A stretch of 36,267 nucleotides of DNA from Calditrichota bacterium (GTDB lineage: Bacteria > Calditrichota > Calditrichia > Calditrichales > Calditrichaceae): NCBI GenBank assembly GCA_013151275.1, contig JAADIP010000010.1, positions 1-36,267 of the forward strand, given 5' to 3'. A program made the translations under genes and the position numbers. The notes below the pieces were generated by a model that worked only from the letters and a program-made list of their open reading frames with translations, made no database searches and was not told the DNA's origin. Shown here piece after piece: positions 24,993 through 33,613 of the stretch; positions within the stretch are counted from its first letter, which is position 1, and each line of letters opens with the position of its first letter.

Positions 24993-26114
24993 CTATTTTT
25001 TAAAGCGTTTTTGCCACACTTTTCCGTCCTGCCGGATGCTCCAGGCGCGGCTTCCGTCGTCGGAAAAAATAGTAGCCTCAAAAAAACTGGAAGTGGTTTC
25101 GATTTTGGGCGGCAAGACAAAATTTTTCAAATCAAACCTCTTTAATCCCAATTCCTTCGCACTTTTGGCAAAATGTCCGTATTTTCGGCGGTAATCTTTT
25201 TGCGCGTAATACAGTTGAAACAATGCCCATTTAACGTCTTCATCGGGATTTCGTCGAAACGAATCTTTTCCCCGTCCGGCGATCTTTTCCGAAAACTGGA
25301 CAAAGCCCCACATTTCGGGATAGTGCATGGCAATCAATCCCTGCGGCGACCAAACCCAGTTGTCCTCGGGAAATGGTTTGCCCGTTCGGGGATCGATCTT
25401 TTTCCGATATTTTCCGTTTTTAATTTCAATCTGCCATTCCACTCTGGAAAAATTCACCCGCCATTGATCGCCCGCTTTCGGCGGCGCCGGTCGATGAGCG
25501 CATTCTTTTAACACTTCCCAGGGAATGGCTACTTCCGCCTGCCATCCTTTGTCCCTGTCCGAAGGATCGTTGAGGGTTCCGTTTACCCACACGGCTCTTT
25601 TAATTCCTTTGATATCCCAGGCGTTAACCGCGCAGTTCCCGTCGCGGTAAGGTTTGGTGAGCAGTAAATCCCAGAAGGTGTTCAGAGCGTTCATTTCGAA
25701 TTCATAATACTCATGCGTATCGCCGTCGGGATCGATAAAAATCTCGAAATCATTGTCGTAAAATATGACCGTGTCCCGTTTGGTCAAAACGCCCCACACA
25801 TGCGGCTCTTCCATTTCGGCGGCGAAATAAAAATACCGATCGTCCCACAGCATTTTTACCCGCGTTTTAAAACGGGGCAGCGGCTTTAACGATCCTTCGA
25901 TATCGACAAAATAGTCCGTCCATTGTGCGTTTTTCCAGGCAGGCTCATCTAATTTTCCGTCAATGGTGAGCACTTCCGAAGTACGATAACAGATATAATG
26001 TTTCGGATTAAAGGGAATCTTCGGTCGCGGAAAAGAATCCTGCCCGACAGCGCAATTCCCGAAAACGGCGATCAAGGGGAAAAGCAAATAATAAAAAAAG
26101 CGAGCTTTATTCAT
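24993..26114 (-). CDS. Carbohydrate-binding family 9-like exported protein
   Basis: A 373-residue exported protein with a signal peptide (about 1-24, ending near CAVGQ) and a CBM9-like beta-sandwich over about residues 40-270. Recognisable parts are TIDGKLDEPAWKNAQWTDYF (50-69), VKMLWDDRYFYFAAEMEEPH, DNDFEIFIDPDGDTHEYYEF and WQAEVAIPWEVLKE. This architecture is common as a stand-alone carbohydrate-binding protein encoded beside glycosidases. The remaining 100 residues are basic and unassigned, ending in a segment with DDGSRAWSIRQDGKVW. Its Shine-Dalgarno overlaps the stop codon of the upstream DUF4838 gene (11-bp gap), so the two are translationally coupled. It probably assists binding of the glycan attacked by GH47 and the DUF4838 protein. 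Confidence 0.85.
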   Translation of the reverse strand: MNKARFFYYLLFPLIAVFGNCAVGQDSFPRPKIPFNPKHYICYRTSEVLTIDGKLDEPAWKNAQWTDYFVDIEGSLKPLPRFKTRVKMLWDDRYFYFAAEMEEPHVWGVLTKRDTVIFYDNDFEIFIDPDGDTHEYYEFEMNALNTFWDLLLTKPYRDGNCAVNAWDIKGIKRAVWVNGTLNDPSDRDKGWQAEVAIPWEVLKECAHRPAPPKAGDQWRVNFSRVEWQIEIKNGKYRKKIDPRTGKPFPEDNWVWSPQGLIAMHYPEMWGFVQFSEKIAGRGKDSFRRNPDEDVKWALFQLYYAQKDYRRKYGHFAKSAKELGLKRFDLKNFVLPPKIETTSSFFEATIFSDDGSRAWSIRQDGKVWQKRFKK

Positions 26115-26125
26115 GCGACGTTCTC

Positions 26126-28648
26126 CTATTCTTTTTCGATCTTTTTAAGAAATTGAAATTGATAGCCGAATTCCCATTTTTCACCCTGCTTCAGAACAAC
26201 GGGCTTTGTCTGAATTTCCAGATTCAACTGCATTTGCTGCGGCACCCACCAGGTTCTCAAAGTTTCGGCTTTTTCGGGATCGTACGTTTCCAAAAGTCCG
26301 AACCCCTTTTGATGATTAAAGAAGGCGTGGAATCCGCCCTTGACGCATTGTTTTAAAAGCGCGGCATCCGGTCCGCGATCCTGAAAGAGTCCCCGATTGT
26401 AAATTTTCAACATCCCGTTTTGTTTGACATAAGCTCCGATTACCCTGTGATCATCGGAATCGGAACCAACATAAAACTCGGGATGAACCACAATCTGATA
26501 GGTGTTCGGCTTTTTGTTGTAATGGATAAATCGGGTCAGACAACGGATAATTTGAGGATTTTGCGGATCGAATCGTATTTCACGGATGTATTCGGCTCCG
26601 TTGCTCAGTTTTCGTTTCAGGCGCACCATTTCCCCGTTTCCTTCCGCCGTAAACGCGCCGGGCTGCGCCTCGAAATCCGCCGCCTCGCCAAACCATTCCT
26701 CAAACGTGCCGTAACGCAGGTTGGCGTTGTAAGCCACCAGAAAGTTGATTTTCTCCGGCTTGTAAGTCATCTCCAGAAATTTACCGTTGTCAGCGGGATT
26801 AATCACAATTCTCCAGAACTCGTTTTCCAGAACATTTACCGGTATTCCCTCCTGATACTGGGTTCGCAATATCTTTTCAAAATCTTTCAATTTGGTGCGC
26901 TCGTCGGGCATGGTCAGTTTGTACGTTTTTGCCAGACGAAGATAGGTTTCCGCGGGATTCGGGTATTCCGGGGGATACAGCCGTTTTAATTTACCCTCCC
27001 GAACCTCAAACTCCGCCCCGGCTTCCAGTAGAGTACGATAACCGCTAATTGAGATTTTTTCCACCCGCCTTCTGATTGTATCGTTTTCGGCAAGGGCTAA
27101 AGCGCGCTTAAAAATCTTTAGAATTTCAAGCGCAGCCTGACGATCCAGTCCCAGTTGTTTTGGCGTGGCAAAACAATCGGGATGCACGCCCTTTTCTTCG
27201 GCGTTTCGTTGCACATATTCAAGATATTCGATAATCGCCGGAGCAGCCTTCCCATAGTGCAGACGGCAGAATTCTTTCGCCTCTTCCCAGCTATTCAACT
27301 TCGGATTCCAAAGGCAGCGCGCGATCACATAAGCCCGCAAATCGCTCAAATCGCCGGATGTGCTGCCGCCGTGCGCCTGCGCAAACACGCCTTTTACGCC
27401 GTGATCCGCGTAAAACTTAAAGTTTTTGCCGATTGTCTTTAAATTGGGAAACGGAAGATCGTAATATCGGAAATCGGTCATGTAAGTCCACATAAACAGT
27501 TGATCCGTTTTTTCGGACCATCCCTTAAGATCATTTAAAAAACCGCGATTCTTCGAACAGTCCGGATCGTCGATGGCGTGCAGACGGCAGGATTCGATAT
27601 CCGCTAACTGGATTTGCACGTTATCAGCCGGTTTCAGATTTTTCGGAGGTTTGCGCGTGTACCAGTAAGCAAGCGTTCCTATCTTTTTTTCGGGATAAAC
27701 CTTTTTAACGCGGGAAGCGACTTCATTTACAAACCGCAGATGCGCGCCCATGGGCGAACCTTCCGCCTGATTGATCGCCTGACATTTTTCGCAACGGCAG
27801 TAGGCGTCGTTATCGTTTTGGCTGACCGAATAATTGATGAAATCGGGCGACTTTTTTATTTCGTCCAAAACGGCGCGGGTTACAATATCGATCACTTCGG
27901 GATTGCTCACACACGGTTGAGGTCCGCCGCCGAACATTTTGATGCGCCGTTTGCCGCGGAAAAAGGCAAAATATTCGGGATGTTCTTTGCCGTACTTTTT
28001 TGCCGGTAATTGACGGTAAAACGAATGATTTATCAGCCGCTGCCTTGAAATCCCTCCCAGATTGCCGGCAGTGGGAATTGTGTTAACCCGCAGACGGGCG
28101 GCAAAAACGGGATTATTTTTTACCTCTCCGTAATAAGGAAAGCGAAAAATAAAAACCGGTTTGTAAGAATAGGTTTCCAAAGGCAGCATTTTTCCGGCGG
28201 CGTTTTTGGGAATGTAGGTATGGTCGGCTGTTAAAAAGCGCACATCAAAATAACGTTCAAAAAATTCGTAAACTCCGTACAAAACGCCGCGCGGTTTTCC
28301 GCCCACAACGGCGATAGCGTCGCCGCCTATTTTAATACGCAATCCTTCTTCTCCCAGATCATCGTCGGCAATCGCCACTGTGCTTTTCCGCAGTTCATCC
28401 GAAGAACCGATGAAAACGGAAAAACGGTTCGTTTCGGGTTTAACGACAATCGGTAGTAATTTTCCGCTTATCTTTGCAAACAGCCGCCGGAATTCTTTTG
28501 CGGCGTACCGTTCGGAAGGAACGGCGTTTTGCGCGATTACGATCTGTGCGTCGTTCAGATCGCTAACATTCAGGTTTTTTCCGCATCCTGTCAGCAACAA
28601 TAATAAAACAATTATTGCCATTCCGCAGAATAATTTAATCGTTTTCAT
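26126..28648 (-). CDS. DUF4838 lipoprotein with alpha-glucuronidase-like N-terminal domain (putative glycosidase)
   Basis: An 840-residue lipoprotein (LLTGC lipobox, Cys22). Residues about 30-155 resemble the alpha/beta accessory domain found at the N-terminus of GH67-type and related enzymes (DAQIVIAQNAVPSERYAAKE, GKPRGVLYGVYEFFERYF). Residues about 190-460 form a DUF4838-type barrel with YSVSQNDNDAYCRCEKCQ, KIGTLAYWYTRKP, TDQLFMWTYMTDFRYY and VKGVFAQAHGGSTSGDLSDL. The final 200 residues are a beta-rich domain. DUF4838 proteins are widespread near glycosidases, but no activity is known to me. The start codon overlaps the GH47 stop by 4 bp (ATGA), and the CBM9-like gene begins 11 bp after the stop, so GH47, this protein and CBM9 form a tightly coupled trio. 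It is a good candidate for a new glycosidase. Confidence 0.85.
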   Translation of the reverse strand: MKTIKLFCGMAIIVLLLLLTGCGKNLNVSDLNDAQIVIAQNAVPSERYAAKEFRRLFAKISGKLLPIVVKPETNRFSVFIGSSDELRKSTVAIADDDLGEEGLRIKIGGDAIAVVGGKPRGVLYGVYEFFERYFDVRFLTADHTYIPKNAAGKMLPLETYSYKPVFIFRFPYYGEVKNNPVFAARLRVNTIPTAGNLGGISRQRLINHSFYRQLPAKKYGKEHPEYFAFFRGKRRIKMFGGGPQPCVSNPEVIDIVTRAVLDEIKKSPDFINYSVSQNDNDAYCRCEKCQAINQAEGSPMGAHLRFVNEVASRVKKVYPEKKIGTLAYWYTRKPPKNLKPADNVQIQLADIESCRLHAIDDPDCSKNRGFLNDLKGWSEKTDQLFMWTYMTDFRYYDLPFPNLKTIGKNFKFYADHGVKGVFAQAHGGSTSGDLSDLRAYVIARCLWNPKLNSWEEAKEFCRLHYGKAAPAIIEYLEYVQRNAEEKGVHPDCFATPKQLGLDRQAALEILKIFKRALALAENDTIRRRVEKISISGYRTLLEAGAEFEVREGKLKRLYPPEYPNPAETYLRLAKTYKLTMPDERTKLKDFEKILRTQYQEGIPVNVLENEFWRIVINPADNGKFLEMTYKPEKINFLVAYNANLRYGTFEEWFGEAADFEAQPGAFTAEGNGEMVRLKRKLSNGAEYIREIRFDPQNPQIIRCLTRFIHYNKKPNTYQIVVHPEFYVGSDSDDHRVIGAYVKQNGMLKIYNRGLFQDRGPDAALLKQCVKGGFHAFFNHQKGFGLLETYDPEKAETLRTWWVPQQMQLNLEIQTKPVVLKQGEKWEFGYQFQFLKKIEKE

Positions 28649-30027
28649 TGAACTGTTCTCCCTGTTTTAATGAACATGGGATGGGCTTCGGTATTGAACA
28701 CCGTTTTTTTCAAATCTATTTTTGACGGATCTTCAAACAGCAGGTAAAGGTACTTTAAAGTCTCGGCAAGAAAAAAACTTTCCATCCGATCCGCTTTTTC
28801 TTTTGTAACAACGCTCTTTAAGGCGGCGTAACCTTCGTCCGTTCGGCAGTATTTTTTCAGGCTTTTGAAATAGACTCTTCCCATTTCCCGATATTTGTGC
28901 TCGCCGGTGAAGTAAAACAGATAATAGGTGGATTCGATCACTTCCGGACGAAGCGCGTATTCCGGCGAAAGAATTTCCGTCTTTTTGTAATCGATTAATT
29001 CCGGCTCAATACCCTTTAGCCGCCACATTTTAAAGCAGGAATCCAATAAGCGCCGCGCCCGATTCATTTGACCGTCCAACGCCAATACCGCCGGAAAAAA
29101 GGCGTCCAGCGCGCCGAACCATGTTTTTTGTATTTTACCGGAATCCATGTTTGCGCGACCATACCACAGATTGCCATCGACCTCGTCCGCCAGATGGGTA
29201 TTCACGGATTGCACGCTTGTTTTCCACATTTGCCGCAATTCAGCGTCGTCAAACAACAGGGCGCCTTTGAGCAAATATTCGTAATACGAGTCGATCATTC
29301 CGCCGATATGGGAAGAGCGGTCGATCCAGGCGCCGGTTTCGACATTGATGGTCGTTCCCACCAGACCCAAAGCCGATCGCCGGACGTAGAGTTCCTTAAG
29401 AGCCTTTTTAGCCTTTTTGAAATAGACGGAATCGCCGGTCAGGCGGGTCAGGGTTCCGAATTCCACGATATACGTTCCGATTTCCGCGGGATTGCTCACC
29501 GCGCCGGAGGTCTTTCCCGTTTTCAGATTAACAAACATGTACGGAAGTCCGGTGGGAGAATCAAAAACAGGCAAAAGGCGGTTTCCGAGATCGCGGGCAA
29601 GATTTAGAAATCTTTGATCGCCGTCAAGTTGATAAGCGGAGAGTAATCCGCCCAAAAGACGGATATTTATTTCGAAGGCTTTTACCGAAATATCCCGGTC
29701 AAAGGACAATCGGGAGAAAATGAGCTTTTTTACTTCGGAAATTTCTGCGCTGAGTCCCATAAGAACCATGGTGTCAAAGGCGTCAACGGGAGTCATTAAA
29801 AGAGAATGTGCGTACCAGTTATGTCCCTGTTTACTGAGCGGTTTAAAGTCGTCCGTTCCCCAGGCGTATTTTTTGTATCCGTTCCAGGCGTGTAAAAATT
29901 CCGTTTTAACCGAATCGGCGAGGGCATCTCTGTTTACGACCCTTTGTTTTTGGCAGGAGACGGAGAATAAAAGAGAAAGGGTAAAAAATCCGATAAGCGT
30001 CAATTTGGAAATTTTAAGAGGGTTCAT
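28645..30027 (-). CDS. GH47 alpha-1,2-mannosidase, bacterial lipoprotein
   Basis: A 460-residue class I (GH47) alpha-mannosidase, an inverting Ca-dependent family specific for alpha-1,2-mannose. After a lipoprotein signal (FSVSC, Cys25) come HAWNGYKKYAWGTDDFKPLS (46-65), PVDAFDTMVLMGL (80-92), FEINIRLLGGLLSAYQ (118-133), IVEFGTLTRLTGD (187-199), DSYYEYLLKG (246-255), LRPEVIESTYYLF (359-371), MESFFLAETLKYLYLLF (415-431) and VFNTEAHPM (443-451). By comparison with human ER mannosidase I, E189 corresponds to E330, D246 to D463, E362 to E599, E422 to a further binding Glu, and T446 to the Ca-coordinating Thr. All are present, so the enzyme should be active. At 460 residues it is close to the catalytic-domain length. 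The family is mostly eukaryotic and uncommon in bacteria. The start has ACGGAGA upstream. Confidence 0.95.
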   Translation of the reverse strand: MNPLKISKLTLIGFFTLSLLFSVSCQKQRVVNRDALADSVKTEFLHAWNGYKKYAWGTDDFKPLSKQGHNWYAHSLLMTPVDAFDTMVLMGLSAEISEVKKLIFSRLSFDRDISVKAFEINIRLLGGLLSAYQLDGDQRFLNLARDLGNRLLPVFDSPTGLPYMFVNLKTGKTSGAVSNPAEIGTYIVEFGTLTRLTGDSVYFKKAKKALKELYVRRSALGLVGTTINVETGAWIDRSSHIGGMIDSYYEYLLKGALLFDDAELRQMWKTSVQSVNTHLADEVDGNLWYGRANMDSGKIQKTWFGALDAFFPAVLALDGQMNRARRLLDSCFKMWRLKGIEPELIDYKKTEILSPEYALRPEVIESTYYLFYFTGEHKYREMGRVYFKSLKKYCRTDEGYAALKSVVTKEKADRMESFFLAETLKYLYLLFEDPSKIDLKKTVFNTEAHPMFIKTGRTVQ

Positions 30028-30102
30028 TTTTTTCTCCGTTAACGCGTTGTTTTCTTATTTTGTTTTTACGCCGTATTAACTTACCTAAACAGTAAAAAAT
30101 TA

Positions 30103-30135
30103 CCCTTGCAGTTTTACCATAAAAATCCGCAAGGG
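30103..30135 (-). terminator. Terminator-like hairpin after the zinc-type ROK kinase gene
   Basis: CCCTTGC (30103-30109) pairs with GCAAGGG (30129-30135), with additional TTTT/AAAA pairing inside the loop. It lies 8 bp past the kinase stop. On the minus strand it is followed by TAATTTTTT. The plus-strand side also carries a T-run, so it could act in both directions. It separates the GH130-to-ROK unit from the GH47 gene, whose promoter should lie in 30028-30102. I could not identify convincing promoter hexamers there. Confidence 0.65.
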
Positions 30136-30142
30136 CTTTTTT

Positions 30143-31108
30143 TTAATCTTTTTTTAATTCGTTCCAGATTAAAGCGGCGGAACCTAAAATCGCCGCGTCG
30201 CCTTCCGGCAATCCGGAAGGAATGATCTTTACTTTGTTGCGGTAAATGGGCAGCAGATTATGTTCCATGTGTTGTTTTGTCGGAATAAAAATGAAATCGC
30301 CCGCCGCCGCCAAGCCTCCGAACAGCACAATCGCTTCGGGACTGAAATACGCCACGGCGTCAGCCAGCGTTTCTCCCAGAACTTTGCCCGTAAATTCAAA
30401 ACTCGCCATCGCCACGCGATCGCCTTCCAACGCTGCGTCATAAACCATTTTGGACGTCAGATCGTTAAAGGGAATATCGCGCAAAACGCTTTCTTCGTTG
30501 GTTTGCGACAATTTCTCGAATACCGTGCGCCTCAAACCCGGCGCCGAAGCGTAGGTCTCAAGGCATCCCCGGCGACCGCAGCCGCACAAGCGTCCGTTTC
30601 TCCGGACAATCACATGTCCCATTTCACCGGCAAATCCGTCATGTCCGTAAACCAGTTCGCCGTTCACTACAATTCCGCTGCCCACTCCGGTTCCGAGCGT
30701 CACTTCAATAAAATCCTTCATTCCGCGGGCTGCTCCGAACAGCATCTCTCCCAGCGCAGCGGCATTGGCGTCGTTTGTAACCGCAACTGGTAAATCGATG
30801 TATTTTTTCGCCAGCTTAACCAGATTTACGTTTCCCCATTTTAAATTGGGCGGATTCTCGATTCCCCCGGTGTAATAATTTCCGTTGGGAGCGCCGATTC
30901 CGATGCCGACTATTTTGCTCTCCGCCGATAATTTTTGCAAGCGCCCTTGCAGTTTTTTGAAAATCCGCTCAAACAGCATCTCCGCAGGCTTCTCCGCTTC
31001 CGTGGGCAATTCAATTCGATAACTGATTCTCGCTTCACGATCCACAATTCCGACGGATGTATTTGTTCCCCCAATATCAATGCCGATCACCAATTCTCTC
31101 GAAGGCAT
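30143..31108 (-). CDS. ROK family sugar kinase, zinc-binding (glucokinase-like)
   Basis: A 321-residue ROK-family hexokinase, phosphorylating a hexose at O6 with ATP. It has the phosphate loop GIDIGGTNTSVGIVD (9-23), the catalytic base in VTNDANAAALGE (Asp113), the EVTLGTGVGSGIV segment (135-147), GEMGH (161-165) and the structural zinc site CGCGRRGC (175-182) with His165. These are the hallmarks of glucokinase-type ROK proteins rather than transcriptional ROK repressors, as no helix-turn-helix precedes them. The start has AAGGAGA upstream. It follows the other ROK gene by 192 bp and ends at a terminator. Glucose (from GH97) or mannose are plausible substrates. Confidence 0.92.
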   Translation of the reverse strand: MPSRELVIGIDIGGTNTSVGIVDREARISYRIELPTEAEKPAEMLFERIFKKLQGRLQKLSAESKIVGIGIGAPNGNYYTGGIENPPNLKWGNVNLVKLAKKYIDLPVAVTNDANAAALGEMLFGAARGMKDFIEVTLGTGVGSGIVVNGELVYGHDGFAGEMGHVIVRRNGRLCGCGRRGCLETYASAPGLRRTVFEKLSQTNEESVLRDIPFNDLTSKMVYDAALEGDRVAMASFEFTGKVLGETLADAVAYFSPEAIVLFGGLAAAGDFIFIPTKQHMEHNLLPIYRNKVKIIPSGLPEGDAAILGSAALIWNELKKD

Positions 31109-31300
31109 GAATATCTCCTTGCGTATGATTTTTCTTTTCTTTGATGAATTCGCATAAAATCTGTCTCCGTTTATTACGCTCCGGATTTCCGATTATGCGC
31201 TGCTTTAACCCTCCGCTTCCCCGCTACCCCGGGACGGGAGGTGAATTGAATATTTCTAAACTTAATAAAAATTCACGTTATTTCATATTTTTTAATTTGG
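31109..31300. other. Spacer between the two ROK genes with a GC-rich hairpin
   Basis: This 192-bp gap contains a GC-rich imperfect hairpin: CCTCC (31210-31214) pairs with GGAGG (31237-31241), and CCCG (31220-31223) with CGGG (31230-31233). No U-run follows on the minus strand. A promoter for the downstream kinase could lie here, but none is obvious. No protein gene is seen. Confidence 0.35.
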
Positions 31301-32410
31301 TCATCTCTTTGAATCCAGTTCGTTCAATGCAAAAGCGTAAGCGCCCAGCGACACGGCTTTACTCGTGCCTATTTTTGAAAGTCCCACGCCGACGCGGGTA
31401 AGGGCGTCGTAAACTATCGTGCGTTCGCTGCCGGGAACCTTTATTTCTCTTGCCTCTCCTTCAATGAATCTCGCCAGATCTTCCGCATCTTCAAGATTAA
31501 ACACGTGAGAAGAAAGGCGGCGGTATTCTCTGCCTTCAAAATTTCGATAAACGGAATTCATTTCATCGATCATCTTTTGGAAGAAAAGCGGATGAGCTCC
31601 GGCAAGACCTCCGCCAATCACAGCCAGACCGTCGATTAGGGTTAAAACATCGGCAATGGCGTCGCCTAATGCCCTTGCCAGGGTGTGAAACGACTTTACG
31701 GCTGCCTGCCGATTGCCGGCGCGTTTTCCGATGCCGATCTCAAAAATATCTTTGGGACTGGGGGCTTCCGAAAAATCGATTCCCGCTTCCTGAGCGTAAA
31801 CCCGCTTCACCGCGCGAATACTCACGCTCTCTTCCACGTTCATCTCGGGATGGAGCATGTTTCTCAGCAGCCAGACCTCTCCTGCTCCCGAATTATCCCC
31901 GGTAAACAGTTCCCCGTTGCGGACAATGCCGCAGCCAAAGCCGGTTCCCAAAGTAAAACCCACCAAATTTTTGAACCGTTTAGGGCTGCCCGCTTTTTCC
32001 AACAGACCGTTGACGTGCGGCAGAAATCCGGCAAGAGCCTCTCCGTAGGCGTACAAATCGCCGTCGTTATTAATAAAGACCGGCAAATTGAATTTATCTT
32101 CTAACATGGGACCCAGCGCCACGCCGCCGCGAAATGCCGGAAGATTACCCAGATCGCCGATAACGCCCTTCGGATAGTCGGCGGGTCCGGGAAAGGCAAA
32201 ACTGACGGCGACCGGCGGCTCAGGCAGATTTTCCTCGACCTTGCGAAATCCATCGACAATGGTTTGCAGGCACAAGTCCAGATCATGCGCGTTAGACGGC
32301 AGTTGAATCGGATCGATTATTTCTTTATTGGCGCGGATAGCCGAAAACACAAAATTCGTTCCTCCGGCGTCCAGAGTCATTACAATGCGCCGATCATTTT
32401 CGTAGCCCAT
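31301..32410 (-). CDS. ROK family sugar kinase lacking the zinc motif (candidate mannokinase or fructokinase-type)
   Basis: A 369-residue ROK-fold kinase with the phosphate loop TLDAGGTNFVFSAI (12-25), the catalytic Asp in FINNDGDLYAYGEA (Asp116), and GFTLGTGFGCGIV. Unlike its neighbour it has no CxCGxxGC zinc site; the equivalent stretch reads GAGEVWLLRNMLHPEMN. It also has an extra C-terminal region (REIKVPGSERTIVYDALTRVGVGLSKIGTS). Zinc-free ROK proteins of about 370 residues are found beside sugar permeases in Bacteroidota-like loci. It lies 23 bp after the MFS gene and is co-transcribed with it and with GH130. Mannose is the most economical substrate, since ManA is encoded in the same locus, but this is inferred from context. 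Confidence 0.85.
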   Translation of the reverse strand: MGYENDRRIVMTLDAGGTNFVFSAIRANKEIIDPIQLPSNAHDLDLCLQTIVDGFRKVEENLPEPPVAVSFAFPGPADYPKGVIGDLGNLPAFRGGVALGPMLEDKFNLPVFINNDGDLYAYGEALAGFLPHVNGLLEKAGSPKRFKNLVGFTLGTGFGCGIVRNGELFTGDNSGAGEVWLLRNMLHPEMNVEESVSIRAVKRVYAQEAGIDFSEAPSPKDIFEIGIGKRAGNRQAAVKSFHTLARALGDAIADVLTLIDGLAVIGGGLAGAHPLFFQKMIDEMNSVYRNFEGREYRRLSSHVFNLEDAEDLARFIEGEAREIKVPGSERTIVYDALTRVGVGLSKIGTSKAVSLGAYAFALNELDSKR

Positions 32411-32433
32411 AAATTTACTCCTGTCGTTTCTTG

Positions 32434-33579
32434 TTACGCTCTTGTCAAATTAACAACCGCCGACCACGTCACATAAAGGATGGCGACCAGAGGAACCAAA
32501 AATCCCATGAGAGTGGACGAGGTCAGATCCGACACCATGCCCATTATCGGGGGAATAATTGCCCCGCCGACGATCGCCATGATCATCAATCCCGAAAGTT
32601 CGTTTGTCTTTTCGGGCATGTGATCGATAGTAATGGAGAAAACCAACGGGAAGATATTGGCAAAAGAAAGACCGATTAAAATCACCGAAAAAATAGCCAG
32701 CGTCTGGCTGCCCATGAACAATCCGAGGATAGAAATAATCGCCGCGACCGAGGTGACGATAAAAAAGGTTTTTGCCTTTACCCAGGTTAAAATAACTCCG
32801 CCGAGGAATCTTCCGACCATTAAAGCGGTGAAGAAAAGTCCGGTTCCCAGAAGACCCAGTTTCTGAATATCGATCTGGAACTGATCTTTGAGATAAAGCG
32901 GGATTCCGGAGCTCATGGAAACTTCGGCGCCCACATAAATAAAAATCGCCAGAACCATCATCAAAACGTAGTTGTTTTTGAGCAACGCAAAGCATGACTT
33001 AAACGTCGCGGGCTTTGAGTTATCGAATTTTTTCTCTTCCACTTTTAACGTGGAAACAGAGATCAGGGTGATTATTATAAATACGCTGTAAACCGGGAAT
33101 ACAATTTTCCAATCCGCTCCCCAATAGCGCGCCGCCAATACCGGCAGTATCGGTCCGCTTAAGGAACCGATGGCTTTTACAAATTGACCCAGACTCAAAT
33201 TGCGTGCATATTTCCCCTCTTCGGAAACATCCCGCATAATGGGATTTCCGGCAACCTGCAGAATTGTGGCTCCTGCGCCCAAAAACAAAACAGCCAGTAA
33301 CAAAAGCGCAAACGTGTTCATGTTAATTATGGGCAAAATCAGACCGAGCAGAGCAATCACCAGACCCATCTGAAGAACAAATTTTTTCCCTTTTCTGTCC
33401 TGGAATATACCCATCGGCACAGAAAGCAATCCAAACATAATAAATCCCACAAACGTCAGTAAAAAAGCAACCGTGTTGCTAAGGACAAACTCTTCTTTAG
33501 CCAAACCGACCAATGGTCCCACAACATCACCAAATCCCATTACCAAAAACGCCAAATAGATGGGAACTGCACGCCGCAT
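32434..33579 (-). CDS. MFS sugar permease (FucP/GluP-like)
   Basis: A 381-residue 12-helix major facilitator resembling the fucose/glucose permease group. It has the loop motif GIFQDRKGKKFVL between helices 2 and 3, an amphipathic central loop near 190-210 (VEEKKFDNSKPATF), and a C-terminal half beginning NNYVLMMVLAIFIYVGAEVS. The start chosen is the ATG at 33577-33579 (MRRAVPIYLAF), because AAGGAGG lies 7 bp before it. An in-frame ATG 18 bp upstream would place the Shine-Dalgarno inside the coding sequence. It lies 34 bp downstream of the parvulin gene and 23 bp upstream of the zinc-free ROK kinase, the usual permease-kinase pairing. Free mannose or another hexose is the probable substrate. 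Confidence 0.9.
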   Translation of the reverse strand: MRRAVPIYLAFLVMGFGDVVGPLVGLAKEEFVLSNTVAFLLTFVGFIMFGLLSVPMGIFQDRKGKKFVLQMGLVIALLGLILPIINMNTFALLLLAVLFLGAGATILQVAGNPIMRDVSEEGKYARNLSLGQFVKAIGSLSGPILPVLAARYWGADWKIVFPVYSVFIIITLISVSTLKVEEKKFDNSKPATFKSCFALLKNNYVLMMVLAIFIYVGAEVSMSSGIPLYLKDQFQIDIQKLGLLGTGLFFTALMVGRFLGGVILTWVKAKTFFIVTSVAAIISILGLFMGSQTLAIFSVILIGLSFANIFPLVFSITIDHMPEKTNELSGLMIMAIVGGAIIPPIMGMVSDLTSSTLMGFLVPLVAILYVTWSAVVNLTRA

Positions 33580-33613
33580 TGTCTTTCCTCCTTGCAAAAA
33601 TTAAAAGATTGTA

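Noticed and set aside
26420..26989. Plus-strand 189-codon open frame opposite the DUF4838 gene
   Set aside because: Shadow of the real gene; composition and lack of motifs argue against coding.
30041..30048. AACGCGTT palindrome upstream of GH47 as a LacI-type operator
   Set aside because: It occurs once and I did not find it upstream of the other locus genes. No regulator gene is present.
32450..32995. Minus-strand 181-codon open frame inside the MFS gene in another frame
   Set aside because: The overlapping frame encodes a full 12-helix permease. This one is hydrophilic and featureless.
33580..33597. Six-residue N-terminal extension of the MFS permease
   Set aside because: These codons contain the AGGAGG Shine-Dalgarno of the ATG at 33579.
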